Below are positions 6,255 to 12,098 of a stretch of 12,098 bases of DNA, piece after piece. The first letter of the stretch is position 1; each line of letters begins with the position of its first letter. This stretch comes from Tannerella sp. (GTDB taxonomy: Bacteria; Bacteroidota; Bacteroidia; Bacteroidales; Tannerellaceae), in the NCBI GenBank assembly GCA_031263835.1, contig JAISEZ010000028.1, forward strand, positions 1 through 12,098, written 5' to 3'. The notes below the pieces were generated by a model. It ran no database searches, was not told the DNA's origin, and worked only from the letters and a program-made list of their open reading frames with translations. Made by a program: the position numbers and the translations under genes.

Positions 6255-7640
6255 TTACGGTTTGTTTTTCGCCAGTTCCAGGGCGTGCGTTGTCACGTAG
6301 TATTTGGCCAGCATGTTGGGTGTTTCCCACGCCGGCAGGGCGCCGTCTTTCAGGAAGGAGAGGAAGTTTTCCGTCACCTGACCGAAATGGGCTTCATGAC
6401 CGTTGTGGTAATGCTCCGGAACGATGACCTGCCAGAGGCCGTCTTCCAGTTTGTGCAGGCTGACGCCCGGAAACTGTTCCGTGATGACCGTCAGCGCATT
6501 TGACAGGTCTTTTTCGTAGGCGTCCGCATCCGTTCCCGGCGCCATGCGAATCGACAGCGACGGCTTGTAGTTCTGTTCCTTTCCCTGTTCGATGACCAGC
6601 TGCGCCCTGCTGCCCTTCATCACGGAATAATGCGTGTCGCCGCCGCCTTCGGGATAGGTGTAGTTCCATATCACCGACACTTTGGCGTGTATGCCCTTAA
6701 TCCGGTAGGTGATGTCGCCGTTGGCATAGACGCGCAGCGTATCGTCGCGGACGTCCTTCCGCAGGTAGTCGGGATAGACGTCCTGTCCCGTTACCTCCCT
6801 GAACTGGGCGGGCGAGAGAGGGGTTGTCCAGCGGTTGGCGTCCAGCAGTTCGATGTCCGTCCCGTAATGAATGACCTGCTCCGGGAAACAGGCCCACTGC
6901 ACGAGGTCGACCAGATGCGTCGTCACGTCCACAATGCCTTCGCCCTGCTGTTCCGTATCGAAAAACCAGACGGGCCGTATCAGCGGATTGCCCGAAACGG
7001 TCTTGAAGAAGTGATGCACGCTTTCCTTGGTGACGGCCGGGTCGTCGGGCGTACCCGCCAGCTGTTCGCCGTAGACCGCCGGCAGTCTCGAAAAGGCGCG
7101 CTGCAGCATCGTGGTGATTTCGAAACGTTCGGTCATGATGTCGTAGAGCAATACCCTGTTCCGGCCGGCAATTTCGAAACATTCCTTCAGCTCTTCGAAA
7201 CCGGCCGCGCCGATGGTCATGGGTTTGTCGGCCAGCACGTGCAAACCGGCGGAAACGGCGTTGCGGATGTACTCCGTTTTCCTGCCGTTGTTGCCGGCCA
7301 GCACAACGACGTTGCCTTTTTTCTCCGCCAGCATTTTCTCCTGATAATCCGCGCCGGTGTACACTTTTTCGTCCCACTGCGTGGGCGATTCGGCGCGCGT
7401 GTTGTAAGCCGCGATTTTTTTCAGGTGTTCCGCCACGTCTTCGCCTTCCGGGGCATAGACGTACACTTCGCTGCTGACCTGCGGATAGGAGGTCTTCTGC
7501 ACCAGCGCCGCATGGAAATGTCCCGGGTCGAGCGTGATTAAGCGTACTTCGTCGCCGGAAGTCGCGTCCGGCCCCGCCTTCGGAGCGCACGACGCGCTCC
7601 ACAGAAACAGGCCAATCATTGAGATAAACTTATAATTCAT
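6255..7640 (-). CDS. Gfo/Idh/MocA-type oxidoreductase, probable lipoprotein
   Basis: This 461-residue protein has an N-terminal export signal ending in SASC (Cys18), a plausible lipobox although Leu at -3 is absent. The mature part opens with VRLITLDPGHFHAALVQ (32-48), seen in the Bacteroidota group that carries a putative oxidoreductase C-terminal domain. The Rossmann region continues to VVVLAGNN (111-118), and ADKPM at 137-141 corresponds to the family's EKP motif with Asp in place of Glu. DVTTHLVDLVQW (238-249) supplies the histidine of the catalytic region. It is the last gene of a tight operon, 13 bases after the DUF6807 gene. By family it would oxidise or reduce a sugar or glycoside with NAD(P). 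The glycine-rich GxGxxG loop is not obvious, so cofactor use is uncertain, and it could be a partner subunit rather than an independent dehydrogenase. Confidence 0.88.
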   Translation of the reverse strand: MNYKFISMIGLFLWSASCAPKAGPDATSGDEVRLITLDPGHFHAALVQKTSYPQVSSEVYVYAPEGEDVAEHLKKIAAYNTRAESPTQWDEKVYTGADYQEKMLAEKKGNVVVLAGNNGRKTEYIRNAVSAGLHVLADKPMTIGAAGFEELKECFEIAGRNRVLLYDIMTERFEITTMLQRAFSRLPAVYGEQLAGTPDDPAVTKESVHHFFKTVSGNPLIRPVWFFDTEQQGEGIVDVTTHLVDLVQWACFPEQVIHYGTDIELLDANRWTTPLSPAQFREVTGQDVYPDYLRKDVRDDTLRVYANGDITYRIKGIHAKVSVIWNYTYPEGGGDTHYSVMKGSRAQLVIEQGKEQNYKPSLSIRMAPGTDADAYEKDLSNALTVITEQFPGVSLHKLEDGLWQVIVPEHYHNGHEAHFGQVTENFLSFLKDGALPAWETPNMLAKYYVTTHALELAKNKP

Positions 7641-7653
7641 ACTTCTATTTGTT

Positions 7654-8703
7654 TTAACGGTTATAAAAATCTTCCGCGAGTCTGTTCAATTCCGCATCTG
7701 TCAGGTAGCCGTTCGTCTGAACGACAATCAGGTGCTTAAACGTAACCGACGCGCCGGGCGCCAGTGTGAGAACGAGCGGAGATGCTGCGCTGTCGAACAC
7801 CTGACGGCCCAGGTTGTTGGTCGAAAACAGGCCGTAACCGCGGGCATGGGAATATGCCGGATAGCCGAAATTGTCTCTGTGGTCGAGGATGGCAAGGGAG
7901 ATGGCTTCGCCGTCCTTCTCTGCCGACAGGCTGACCCAGCGCGTCGGCCTGCCCCAGACGTCGCCCTTCTCCAGCCCTTCGCTGTTGCGGTACACGCCGT
8001 TTACGCCCTCATTATTCATCACCGGCACGGCGGTTTCGTTTCCGCCGGCGTCCAGAAACAGTTCCGGCTTCTCCGACGGCTCTTCAAACGCCCGGTCTAC
8101 GCGGATGGCAATCAGTCCTTCCTTGTTGTCCGTGAAAACCACCGTGTCCTGCTGCGCCGTCAGCGTGGTGATGCGTTCGATGATACGCCGGTCACCTTCG
8201 CCGCTGAAGACGTACTGCGTCTCGTCCCTGAGGAGCGTTTTCCCGTCGTTGTTCATCCAGTCGGCCGCCACGGTCAGCCGGCCTTCCTTTTTGCCGCTTT
8301 GCGCAAGGAGGATGCCGCGGTGACGGATGGAACCGTAGCCGGGCTTCTCATTCGCGGGAACGGCGTAGGAATTGTTCCAGAAATCCAGTCCGTTGACGTC
8401 GCCGAAATTGAACCAGAGGCCGACGTGATGCGGATGGTCAATCCGTTCGTTCGGTCGCGGGTCGCGCGGGAAACCGCGCGTAACGACCGTCCCCTTCGCC
8501 GTGCAGAGCGGGTAGAGGACGGGCTTTTCCAGGTCGTCGGGATAGATGTAGGAGGTGAACAGGCGGCCGCCATACAGCACGTCCACCTTTTTCCGCGCAT
8601 CGTCGGGAAGCACGGAAATGTCCTGCGACGACTGCCCGCAGGCGGACAGTCCGGCCAGCGCCATACCCAGCGCCGTCATACGTAAGAAAGTAACGGTTTT
8701 CAT
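7654..8703 (-). CDS. DUF6807 (PmoA-like) lipoprotein
   Basis: This 349-residue protein has a clean lipoprotein signal, LSAC with Cys22, so it is anchored in a membrane outside the cytoplasm. The body matches the DUF6807 family, often labelled PmoA family protein: HPHHVGLWFNFGDVNGLDFW at 90-109, a later LAILDHRDNFGYPAYSHARGYGLF stretch, and an all-beta character overall. The PmoA name comes from an old family title; there are no membrane helices or copper sites of methane monooxygenase. It starts 3 bases after the stop of the Tat oxidoreductase gene, so the two are translated together. DUF6807 proteins commonly travel with Gfo/Idh/MocA oxidoreductases in sugar catabolic loci. The histidine cluster suggests a metal or sugar site. 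The reaction is unknown. Confidence 0.88.
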   Translation of the reverse strand: MKTVTFLRMTALGMALAGLSACGQSSQDISVLPDDARKKVDVLYGGRLFTSYIYPDDLEKPVLYPLCTAKGTVVTRGFPRDPRPNERIDHPHHVGLWFNFGDVNGLDFWNNSYAVPANEKPGYGSIRHRGILLAQSGKKEGRLTVAADWMNNDGKTLLRDETQYVFSGEGDRRIIERITTLTAQQDTVVFTDNKEGLIAIRVDRAFEEPSEKPELFLDAGGNETAVPVMNNEGVNGVYRNSEGLEKGDVWGRPTRWVSLSAEKDGEAISLAILDHRDNFGYPAYSHARGYGLFSTNNLGRQVFDSAASPLVLTLAPGASVTFKHLIVVQTNGYLTDAELNRLAEDFYNR

Positions 8704-8706
8704 CGG

Positions 8707-10059
8707 TCAGACTTTTTCGGGTAAGAGATAGGGTGAACGGTATTCTCGCGTGAGCATCCGGTTGGCGTCCTCGTCTCCGACAAAGCGTTCGGCTACCGGG
8801 TCGAACGTGAGTTGCCGGCCGAGCCGGCAGGAGATGTTGCCCAGATGCGCCAGCGCCGACGAAAGATGACCGGTCTCGACGGGGCCGTTCTGCAGGCTCA
8901 TGTCGCGGGCGCGGATGGCGTCGAACCAGTTCCTGAAATGTTCGGTCAGTTCGTCCGGCGTCTGGTTGGAGGGGCCTTTCTCGCGCTTTTCGCCCAGCCA
9001 GGTTTCATACGAGCCATAGCCCCTGATGACCATATAACCCTTGTCGCCGTAGAAAAGATTGCCTACGTCGGCGCCGTCTTCGCGGTTGGTGCACCAGTTG
9101 CGGACTTCAAACTGAATGATTTTTTTCTGTTTGGGATAATGATAAATCGACGTCTGGATTTCGGGCACTTCCTTGCAGTCGTCCCAGAGGAACTTGCCGC
9201 CCATGGAGGTGATGCGTTCGGGCAGTCCGACATTCAATCCCCACATGCAGAGGTCGGTCTCGTGAATGCCCTGGTTGCCAACGTCGCCGTTCCCGTAATT
9301 CCAGTGCCAGTGCCAGTTGTAGTGTACCAGATTGCGCGTGAAGGGGACCATGGGCGCCGGGCCGCACCAGAGGTCGTAGTCCAGTCCTTCGGGCACCCTG
9401 GAGACGCCCCGGTTGCCGATGTCGGGACGCCAGCGATACACCAGCCCGCGCGCCATGTAAACACGTCCGATGACGCCTTCGTTCAGCAGCCGGACGGCTT
9501 CGCGAATGGCCGCGGAACTGCGGAGCTGCACGCCGTGCTGCACGATGCGGTTGTACCTGTAGGCGGCTTCGATGAGTTTCCTGCCTTCGTAGATATTGTG
9601 CGTGGCAGGCTTTTCGACGTAAACGTCCTTGCCGGCCTGACAGGCAAGAATGGATTGCAGGGCGTGCCAGTGATTCGGCGTAGCGAGCGTGACGGCGTCG
9701 ATGTCCCTGTTGTCGTATACGCGGCGGAAATCCTGCTCGACGGAGACTTTCTGCCTGTACTTTTCTTCAAACGACCGCGCCTGTTTCTTCAGGATGTCCA
9801 TGTCCGGGTCGCAGAGCGCAGCCACGGTGACGTTCGGCTGCTTCATGACCTCCTCGATATGGGTCTGTCCGCGACCGTTGATGCCGAGCACGGCAACCCG
9901 TATCCGGTCATTGGCGCCGAATGCCTGTCCGGGGATGACCGACGGCGCGGTGAAACTTTGTGCGTCTTCGGCGTGCAGAGCCGCCGGCGCAACGATAGTG
10001 GCAACGGTTCCCGTCAGGGCGGTTGCCAGAAATTTTCTTCTTGAATGAGTTGTTTCCAT
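8707..10059 (-). CDS. Tat-exported Gfo/Idh/MocA oxidoreductase
   Basis: This 450-residue protein starts METTHSRRKFLATALTGTVA, a twin-arginine signal (SRRKFL at 6-11), so it is exported already folded and probably with its nicotinamide cofactor bound. The Rossmann motif is GINGRGQTH (59-67). ATPNHWH (126-132) and EKP (149-151) are the family signatures, and GNQGIHETD (261-269) carries the catalytic-region histidine. The C-terminal half is of the bacterial Gfo/Idh/MocA type. Such exported enzymes act on sugars and glycosides in the periplasm. The ATG at 10059 is preferred; an in-frame TTG at 10071 would only add MEYK ahead of the Tat region. It is the first gene of a three-gene operon with only 3- and 13-base gaps. 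A paired 12-bp direct repeat upstream may be its operator. Confidence 0.93.
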   Translation of the reverse strand: METTHSRRKFLATALTGTVATIVAPAALHAEDAQSFTAPSVIPGQAFGANDRIRVAVLGINGRGQTHIEEVMKQPNVTVAALCDPDMDILKKQARSFEEKYRQKVSVEQDFRRVYDNRDIDAVTLATPNHWHALQSILACQAGKDVYVEKPATHNIYEGRKLIEAAYRYNRIVQHGVQLRSSAAIREAVRLLNEGVIGRVYMARGLVYRWRPDIGNRGVSRVPEGLDYDLWCGPAPMVPFTRNLVHYNWHWHWNYGNGDVGNQGIHETDLCMWGLNVGLPERITSMGGKFLWDDCKEVPEIQTSIYHYPKQKKIIQFEVRNWCTNREDGADVGNLFYGDKGYMVIRGYGSYETWLGEKREKGPSNQTPDELTEHFRNWFDAIRARDMSLQNGPVETGHLSSALAHLGNISCRLGRQLTFDPVAERFVGDEDANRMLTREYRSPYLLPEKV

Positions 10060-10073
10060 CTTATATTCCAAAT

Positions 10074-10111
10074 TTATACAGTTATATTTCCTTTATACAT
10101 TATACAGTTAT
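10074..10111. promoter_or_regulatory. Paired 12-bp direct repeats upstream of the redox operon
   Basis: TTATACAGTTAT occurs at 10074-10085 and 10100-10111, 26 bp apart, inside the 74-bp gap between the phzF-like gene and the Tat oxidoreductase start. Each copy is itself a loose TATA-CAGT-TATA dyad. On the minus strand a TAAATTTG (10076-10069) matches the -7 consensus but lies so near the ATG that the leader would be only a few bases. The arrangement fits a regulator binding site over a promoter. This is inference. Confidence 0.45.
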
Positions 10112-10133
10112 ACGGGATGTTGTGCCGAGGCTT

Positions 10134-10934
10134 TTATATTTTTATTCCCGCCTCAAATACAGTCAACGCTTTTCCTTTAATTTCAACCCTGTCGCCGTTC
10201 AGTCTGACTTTCAAACGGCCTGTCCTTTTCGATAATTGCAGGGAATCCAATGCTGTTTTTCCAAGTTTTTCGGCCCATAACGGCGTAAGTGCACAGTGCG
10301 CCGAACCCGTCACAGGGTCTTCGTTTATTCCGGCTACCGGCGCAAAACACCGGACAACAAAATCAGCCTGCGTTGAATCGCTTCTTGATGTTATCATCAA
10401 ATGGCCCAGTCCGTTTTCATTCAATAATGCAAAATCCGGCCTGGAAGTTAAGATTTCACGTTCTGTTTCCGCTATCGCAATTACCCAGCCATATATGCTT
10501 GAATACATTTCAACCGGGTCGAATCCCGCCAGACGCTTAAAATCTTTATGCACATCCGTCTTTTGTACCGGATATCGGGGGAAATCCATACTTATCCGGT
10601 CATTTTCTTTTTTTACGGTCAAGTCCGCACCTTCCGCCTTGAATTTTATGATTTCATGCGCCGCCTTCAATTCAAGTTCATAAATGATGTGTGCGCTTGC
10701 CAGCGTTGCGTGTCCACAAAGCGGAACTTCTTTTACCGGAGTAAAATAACGGATTTGGAAGTCATTTTCCCGTGGAAAAATGAAAGCTGTTTCGGATAAA
10801 TTCATTTCCGATGCGACGTTTTGCATCCACTCCGCGGAGATTTCCTCCCGGACAATCATCACACCTGCCGGATTCCCTTTGAACGGCTTGTCGGTGAAGG
10901 CATCTACCTGAAATATTGTTTTATCATCGGTCAT
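10134..10934 (-). CDS. PhzF-family isomerase
   Basis: This 266-residue protein belongs to the PhzF family (diaminopimelate epimerase fold), best known for isomerising dihydro-hydroxyanthranilate in phenazine synthesis, but mostly present in bacteria that make no phenazine. The family landmarks are present: VDAFTDKPFKGNPAGV (10-25), NLSET with Glu48 at the place of the PhzF catalytic glutamate, CGHATLASAH (73-82) and GINEDPVTGSAHCAL (202-216). No other phenazine genes are nearby, so its substrate is unknown. Its base composition is visibly more AT-rich than the flanking operons, and it runs in the same direction as the redox operon, 74 bases upstream of it. It has its own promoter. It is cytoplasmic, as no signal peptide is present. 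Confidence 0.93.
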   Translation of the reverse strand: MTDDKTIFQVDAFTDKPFKGNPAGVMIVREEISAEWMQNVASEMNLSETAFIFPRENDFQIRYFTPVKEVPLCGHATLASAHIIYELELKAAHEIIKFKAEGADLTVKKENDRISMDFPRYPVQKTDVHKDFKRLAGFDPVEMYSSIYGWVIAIAETEREILTSRPDFALLNENGLGHLMITSRSDSTQADFVVRCFAPVAGINEDPVTGSAHCALTPLWAEKLGKTALDSLQLSKRTGRLKVRLNGDRVEIKGKALTVFEAGIKI

Positions 10935-10956
10935 GTTCCCAAGATTTTTATGGAGG

Positions 10957-10989
10957 CAAAGGTAAACAAAAATTCAATTGCGAAACAAC
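10957..10989 (-). promoter_or_regulatory. Promoter of the PhzF-family gene
   Basis: On the minus strand TACCTTTG (10964-10957) is a perfect TAnnTTTG -7 box, and GTTG (10989-10986) is a near-match to the -33 box with a 21-base spacer. The ATG at 10934 follows at a normal leader distance. Confidence 0.65.
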
Positions 10990-11035
10990 AGAGGGTGAAT
11001 TCTATGTTCCAATTCAAAATGTCGCATTTACAATC

Positions 11036-11071
11036 CGAAGGATTGCTTCCTTCGTCGCAGGGACGGGCGAC
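11036..11071. repeat. Double-hairpin REP-like element
   Basis: CGAAGGA-TTGCT-TCCTTCG (11036-11054) is a perfect 7-bp stem. It is followed at once by GTCGC (11054-11058) and GCGAC (11067-11071) around AGGGACGG. The wording is like the GGATTGCTTC/GTCGCA repeats scattered in many bacterial genomes. Confidence 0.55.
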
Positions 11072-11100
11072 GGGAAAGATTTTTTTGGGTTTGCCTGCGC

Positions 11101-11117
11101 TCCGGACAAAGTCCGGA
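11101..11117. repeat. Perfect CCGGAC hairpin, copy 2
   Basis: TCCGGAC-AAA-GTCCGGA, a perfect 7-bp stem with a 3-base loop. It shares six base pairs with the hairpin at 5992-6008; the outer pair is T-A here and G-C there. Confidence 0.7.
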
Positions 11118-11191
11118 CAATCATGATAATCAACCCAATCATTTTAAAATCCCGGTGCTGACTTTTTCTGTTTGGAATTCGACGGGAGGAT

Positions 11192-11236
11192 GGGCACGGG
11201 CAATATCATATACGGATGCTCCGGATCCGTGTGCCC
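11192..11236. repeat. Bipartite inverted repeat
   Basis: GGGCAC (11192-11197) pairs with GTGCCC (11231-11236), and inside it ACGGAT (11212-11217) pairs with ATCCGT (11225-11230). The two stems touch on the 3' side and are separated by 14 bases on the 5' side. Its role is unknown. Confidence 0.5.
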
Positions 11237-11329
11237 GATATATAGGGTAATCACATATAAAAGACAGCCTGGAATACTTGGAGGAGCGTAAAGTTTAAAA
11301 AAGAAGTTTTCCGGCAGCATCTGCTGTAG

Positions 11330-11351
11330 CGTATGGCTGTAAAACCATACG
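11330..11351. repeat. CGTATGG/CCATACG hairpin
   Basis: A perfect 7-bp stem with an 8-base loop (CTGTAAAA). TGC/GCA outside the stem could extend it after a bulge. It has no T-run and its role is unknown. Confidence 0.5.
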
Positions 11352-11431
11352 GCAGAGTGTACCCGGTTATCTGCCTGACGGGCCGCCGCCACTTGAAAAA
11401 TAGGGCAAATTACTGAATCTTTGTAAATTAT

Positions 11432-11500
11432 AATCTTCCGGCCACGACCGGGATAAATCCCGGCATTATTCACAGGCTACGCCTACGGTGTGATGCGACC
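11432..11500 (+). repeat. Dispersed hairpin repeat, copy 3
   Basis: This is the second full copy of the element at 71-140. Its first hairpin is CCGGGAT-AA-ATCCCGG (11448-11463), in which the T-G wobble of copy 1 has become a C-G pair. It ends 54 bases before the promoter of the glycosyl hydrolase gene. Confidence 0.8.
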
Positions 11501-11553
11501 AGTTGAGTTGCCCCCTGAACAGGTGCTCGAACAGGGTAGATGGAAAAAGTTTG

Positions 11554-11561
11554 TATCTTTG
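11554..11561 (+). promoter_or_regulatory. Promoter -7 box of the glycosyl hydrolase gene
   Basis: TATCTTTG is a perfect TAnnTTTG box in a typical Bacteroidota setting (GTTTGTATCTTTGCGG). The ATG lies 28 bases downstream. No clear TTTG sits at the -33 distance. Confidence 0.65.
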
Positions 11562-11589
11562 CGGGATAATAAAAAAAAGATTGCACCTC

Positions 11590-12098
11590 ATGAATTTCAT
11601 CATTGTAAAAATGCAGCGCGTACGGCAAAAAGTTGCCGGTATTGCGTTCTTCGGAGTGATTCATTTACTCTCCCTCTTATGCCTGTGGACGCCGCACACC
11701 CTCTCTGCCCAGCAGAAATACAGGGGTTATCCGGAAAGAAGCGCTTCCCTCGACATCCTCCCCGGATTTATCCATCCGCCGAAAGGCTACGGCAACGTAC
11801 CCTTTTACTGGTGGAACGGCGACAGCCTGAACCGCGAACGGATGCAGGAACAGTTAGACATCCTCGCCGCCTCGGCCACGGACGGTTTTGCCGTCAGCTA
11901 CATTCATCTTCATCCCGGTGTCGACACACTCGAAATGAAAGACGGGTACGGCCTGTTCGGGAAAACAGAAGCCGGACGTCCCCGCGTCTTTTCGGAAGAC
12001 TGGTGGGACACGTGGCGCTGGTTTGCGGACGCATGTGCCGCCCGTGGCATGGGCGCCGGAATGGACGACTATACGGTCGGCTGGACAGGCAACGGATT
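11590..12098 (+). CDS. Secreted glycosyl hydrolase, alpha-L-rhamnosidase-like, 5' part only
   Basis: The frame is open from the ATG at 11590 to the window edge: 169 residues seen, with the rest outside. The N terminus has a signal peptide (basic residues, hydrophobic stretch near 16-33, LSA-QQ cleavage near residue 40). An ATG at 11611 would give a shorter, more typical signal and may be the true start. The mature protein begins FIHPPKGYGNVPFYWWNGD (60-78), then NRERMQEQLDIL, FAVSYIHLHPG, FSEDWWDTWRWF and MDDYTVGW. This matches the start of large Bacteroidota glycosyl hydrolases that resemble GH106 alpha-L-rhamnosidases: a TIM-barrel beginning after an HPP-type segment. The catalytic residues lie beyond the window, so family and substrate stay provisional. 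A -7 box sits 28 bases upstream. Confidence 0.72.
   Translation, partial: MNFIIVKMQRVRQKVAGIAFFGVIHLLSLLCLWTPHTLSAQQKYRGYPERSASLDILPGFIHPPKGYGNVPFYWWNGDSLNRERMQEQLDILAASATDGFAVSYIHLHPGVDTLEMKDGYGLFGKTEAGRPRVFSEDWWDTWRWFADACAARGMGAGMDDYTVGWTGNG

Larger units (their letters stand above)
10990..11553. other. Intergenic region rich in hairpins
   Basis: No gene is supported. Short frames on both strands here have no domain, no start context and run through palindromes. It contains the hairpin elements listed separately at 11036, 11101, 11192, 11330 and 11432, so it is a mosaic of repeats between the phzF-like gene and the glycosyl hydrolase. Confidence 0.7.

Noticed and set aside
7654..8703. Methane monooxygenase subunit A
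   Set aside because: The PmoA label of the DUF6807 family is historical. The protein is a lipoprotein without membrane helices or partner subunits.
8812..10044. Long plus-strand frame of 410 codons opposite the Tat oxidoreductase, with similar ones at 7732-8685 and 6630-7541
   Set aside because: They are open because of the GC-rich codon bias of the genes on the minus strand; the minus-strand products carry clear motifs and signal peptides.
10060..10071. TTG start at 10071 for the Tat oxidoreductase
   Set aside because: The ATG at 10059 puts the twin-arginine motif at the usual distance from the N terminus, and the TTG adds only four residues.
10134..10934. Phenazine biosynthesis cluster
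   Set aside because: Only a PhzF-family gene is present; no other phenazine genes are nearby and the family is widespread outside that pathway.
11144..11473. Minus-strand frame of 109 codons before the glycosyl hydrolase
   Set aside because: It runs through two hairpin elements and part of the dispersed repeat and shows no domain or ribosome binding site.

Overview
The window looks like chromosomal DNA of a fairly GC-rich member of the Bacteroidales (Bacteroidota). The evidence is the promoter style (several TAnnTTTG -7 boxes at sensible distances from starts), weak Shine-Dalgarno sequences, a tRNA gene with no encoded CCA, and the protein families present. These include exported Gfo/Idh/MocA oxidoreductases, a DUF6807 (PmoA-like) lipoprotein, a polysaccharide-locus type glycosyl hydrolase and L-fucose isomerase. 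I cannot name a genus.

Layout. 1-600: no convincing gene. It holds a hairpin repeat, seven 21-bp tandem repeats and a 180-bp imperfect inverted repeat. 3524 to 601 (minus): three genes, namely an exported nitroreductase-fold protein and two membrane-anchored calcineurin-like phosphoesterases that are paralogues of each other. 3732-5519 (plus, divergent): L-fucose isomerase, with a strong dyad just before its start. 5520-6254: tRNA-Pro(CGG) on the minus strand with its own promoter and a clear terminator, surrounded by dispersed palindromic repeats. 10059 to 6255 (minus): a tight three-gene operon of a Tat-exported Gfo/Idh/MocA oxidoreductase, a DUF6807 lipoprotein and a second, probably lipoprotein, Gfo/Idh/MocA-type oxidoreductase. 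10934 to 10134 (minus): a PhzF-family isomerase of visibly lower GC. 10935-11589: promoters and more palindromic repeats. 11590 to the end (plus): the N-terminal part of a secreted glycosyl hydrolase resembling the alpha-L-rhamnosidase (GH106-like) group, cut by the window edge.

How the genes may work together. The redox trio is the most interesting coding unit. Two NAD(P)-type oxidoreductases and a DUF6807 partner all carry export signals, so glycoside or sugar oxidation would take place outside the cytoplasm. Exported Gfo/Idh/MocA enzymes in gut Bacteroidota are known to oxidise glycosides at C3, so a role in oxidative, non-hydrolytic glycan processing is a reasonable inference. The nearby glycosyl hydrolase and the solitary L-fucose isomerase fit deoxy-sugar glycan use, but nothing in the sequence proves that they share a pathway.

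The non-coding DNA is at least as striking as the genes. Several repeat families recur in three separate intergenic regions. Two of them keep their hairpins through compensatory base changes, which suggests that structure is being maintained. No transposase or REP-associated transposase is present in the window.
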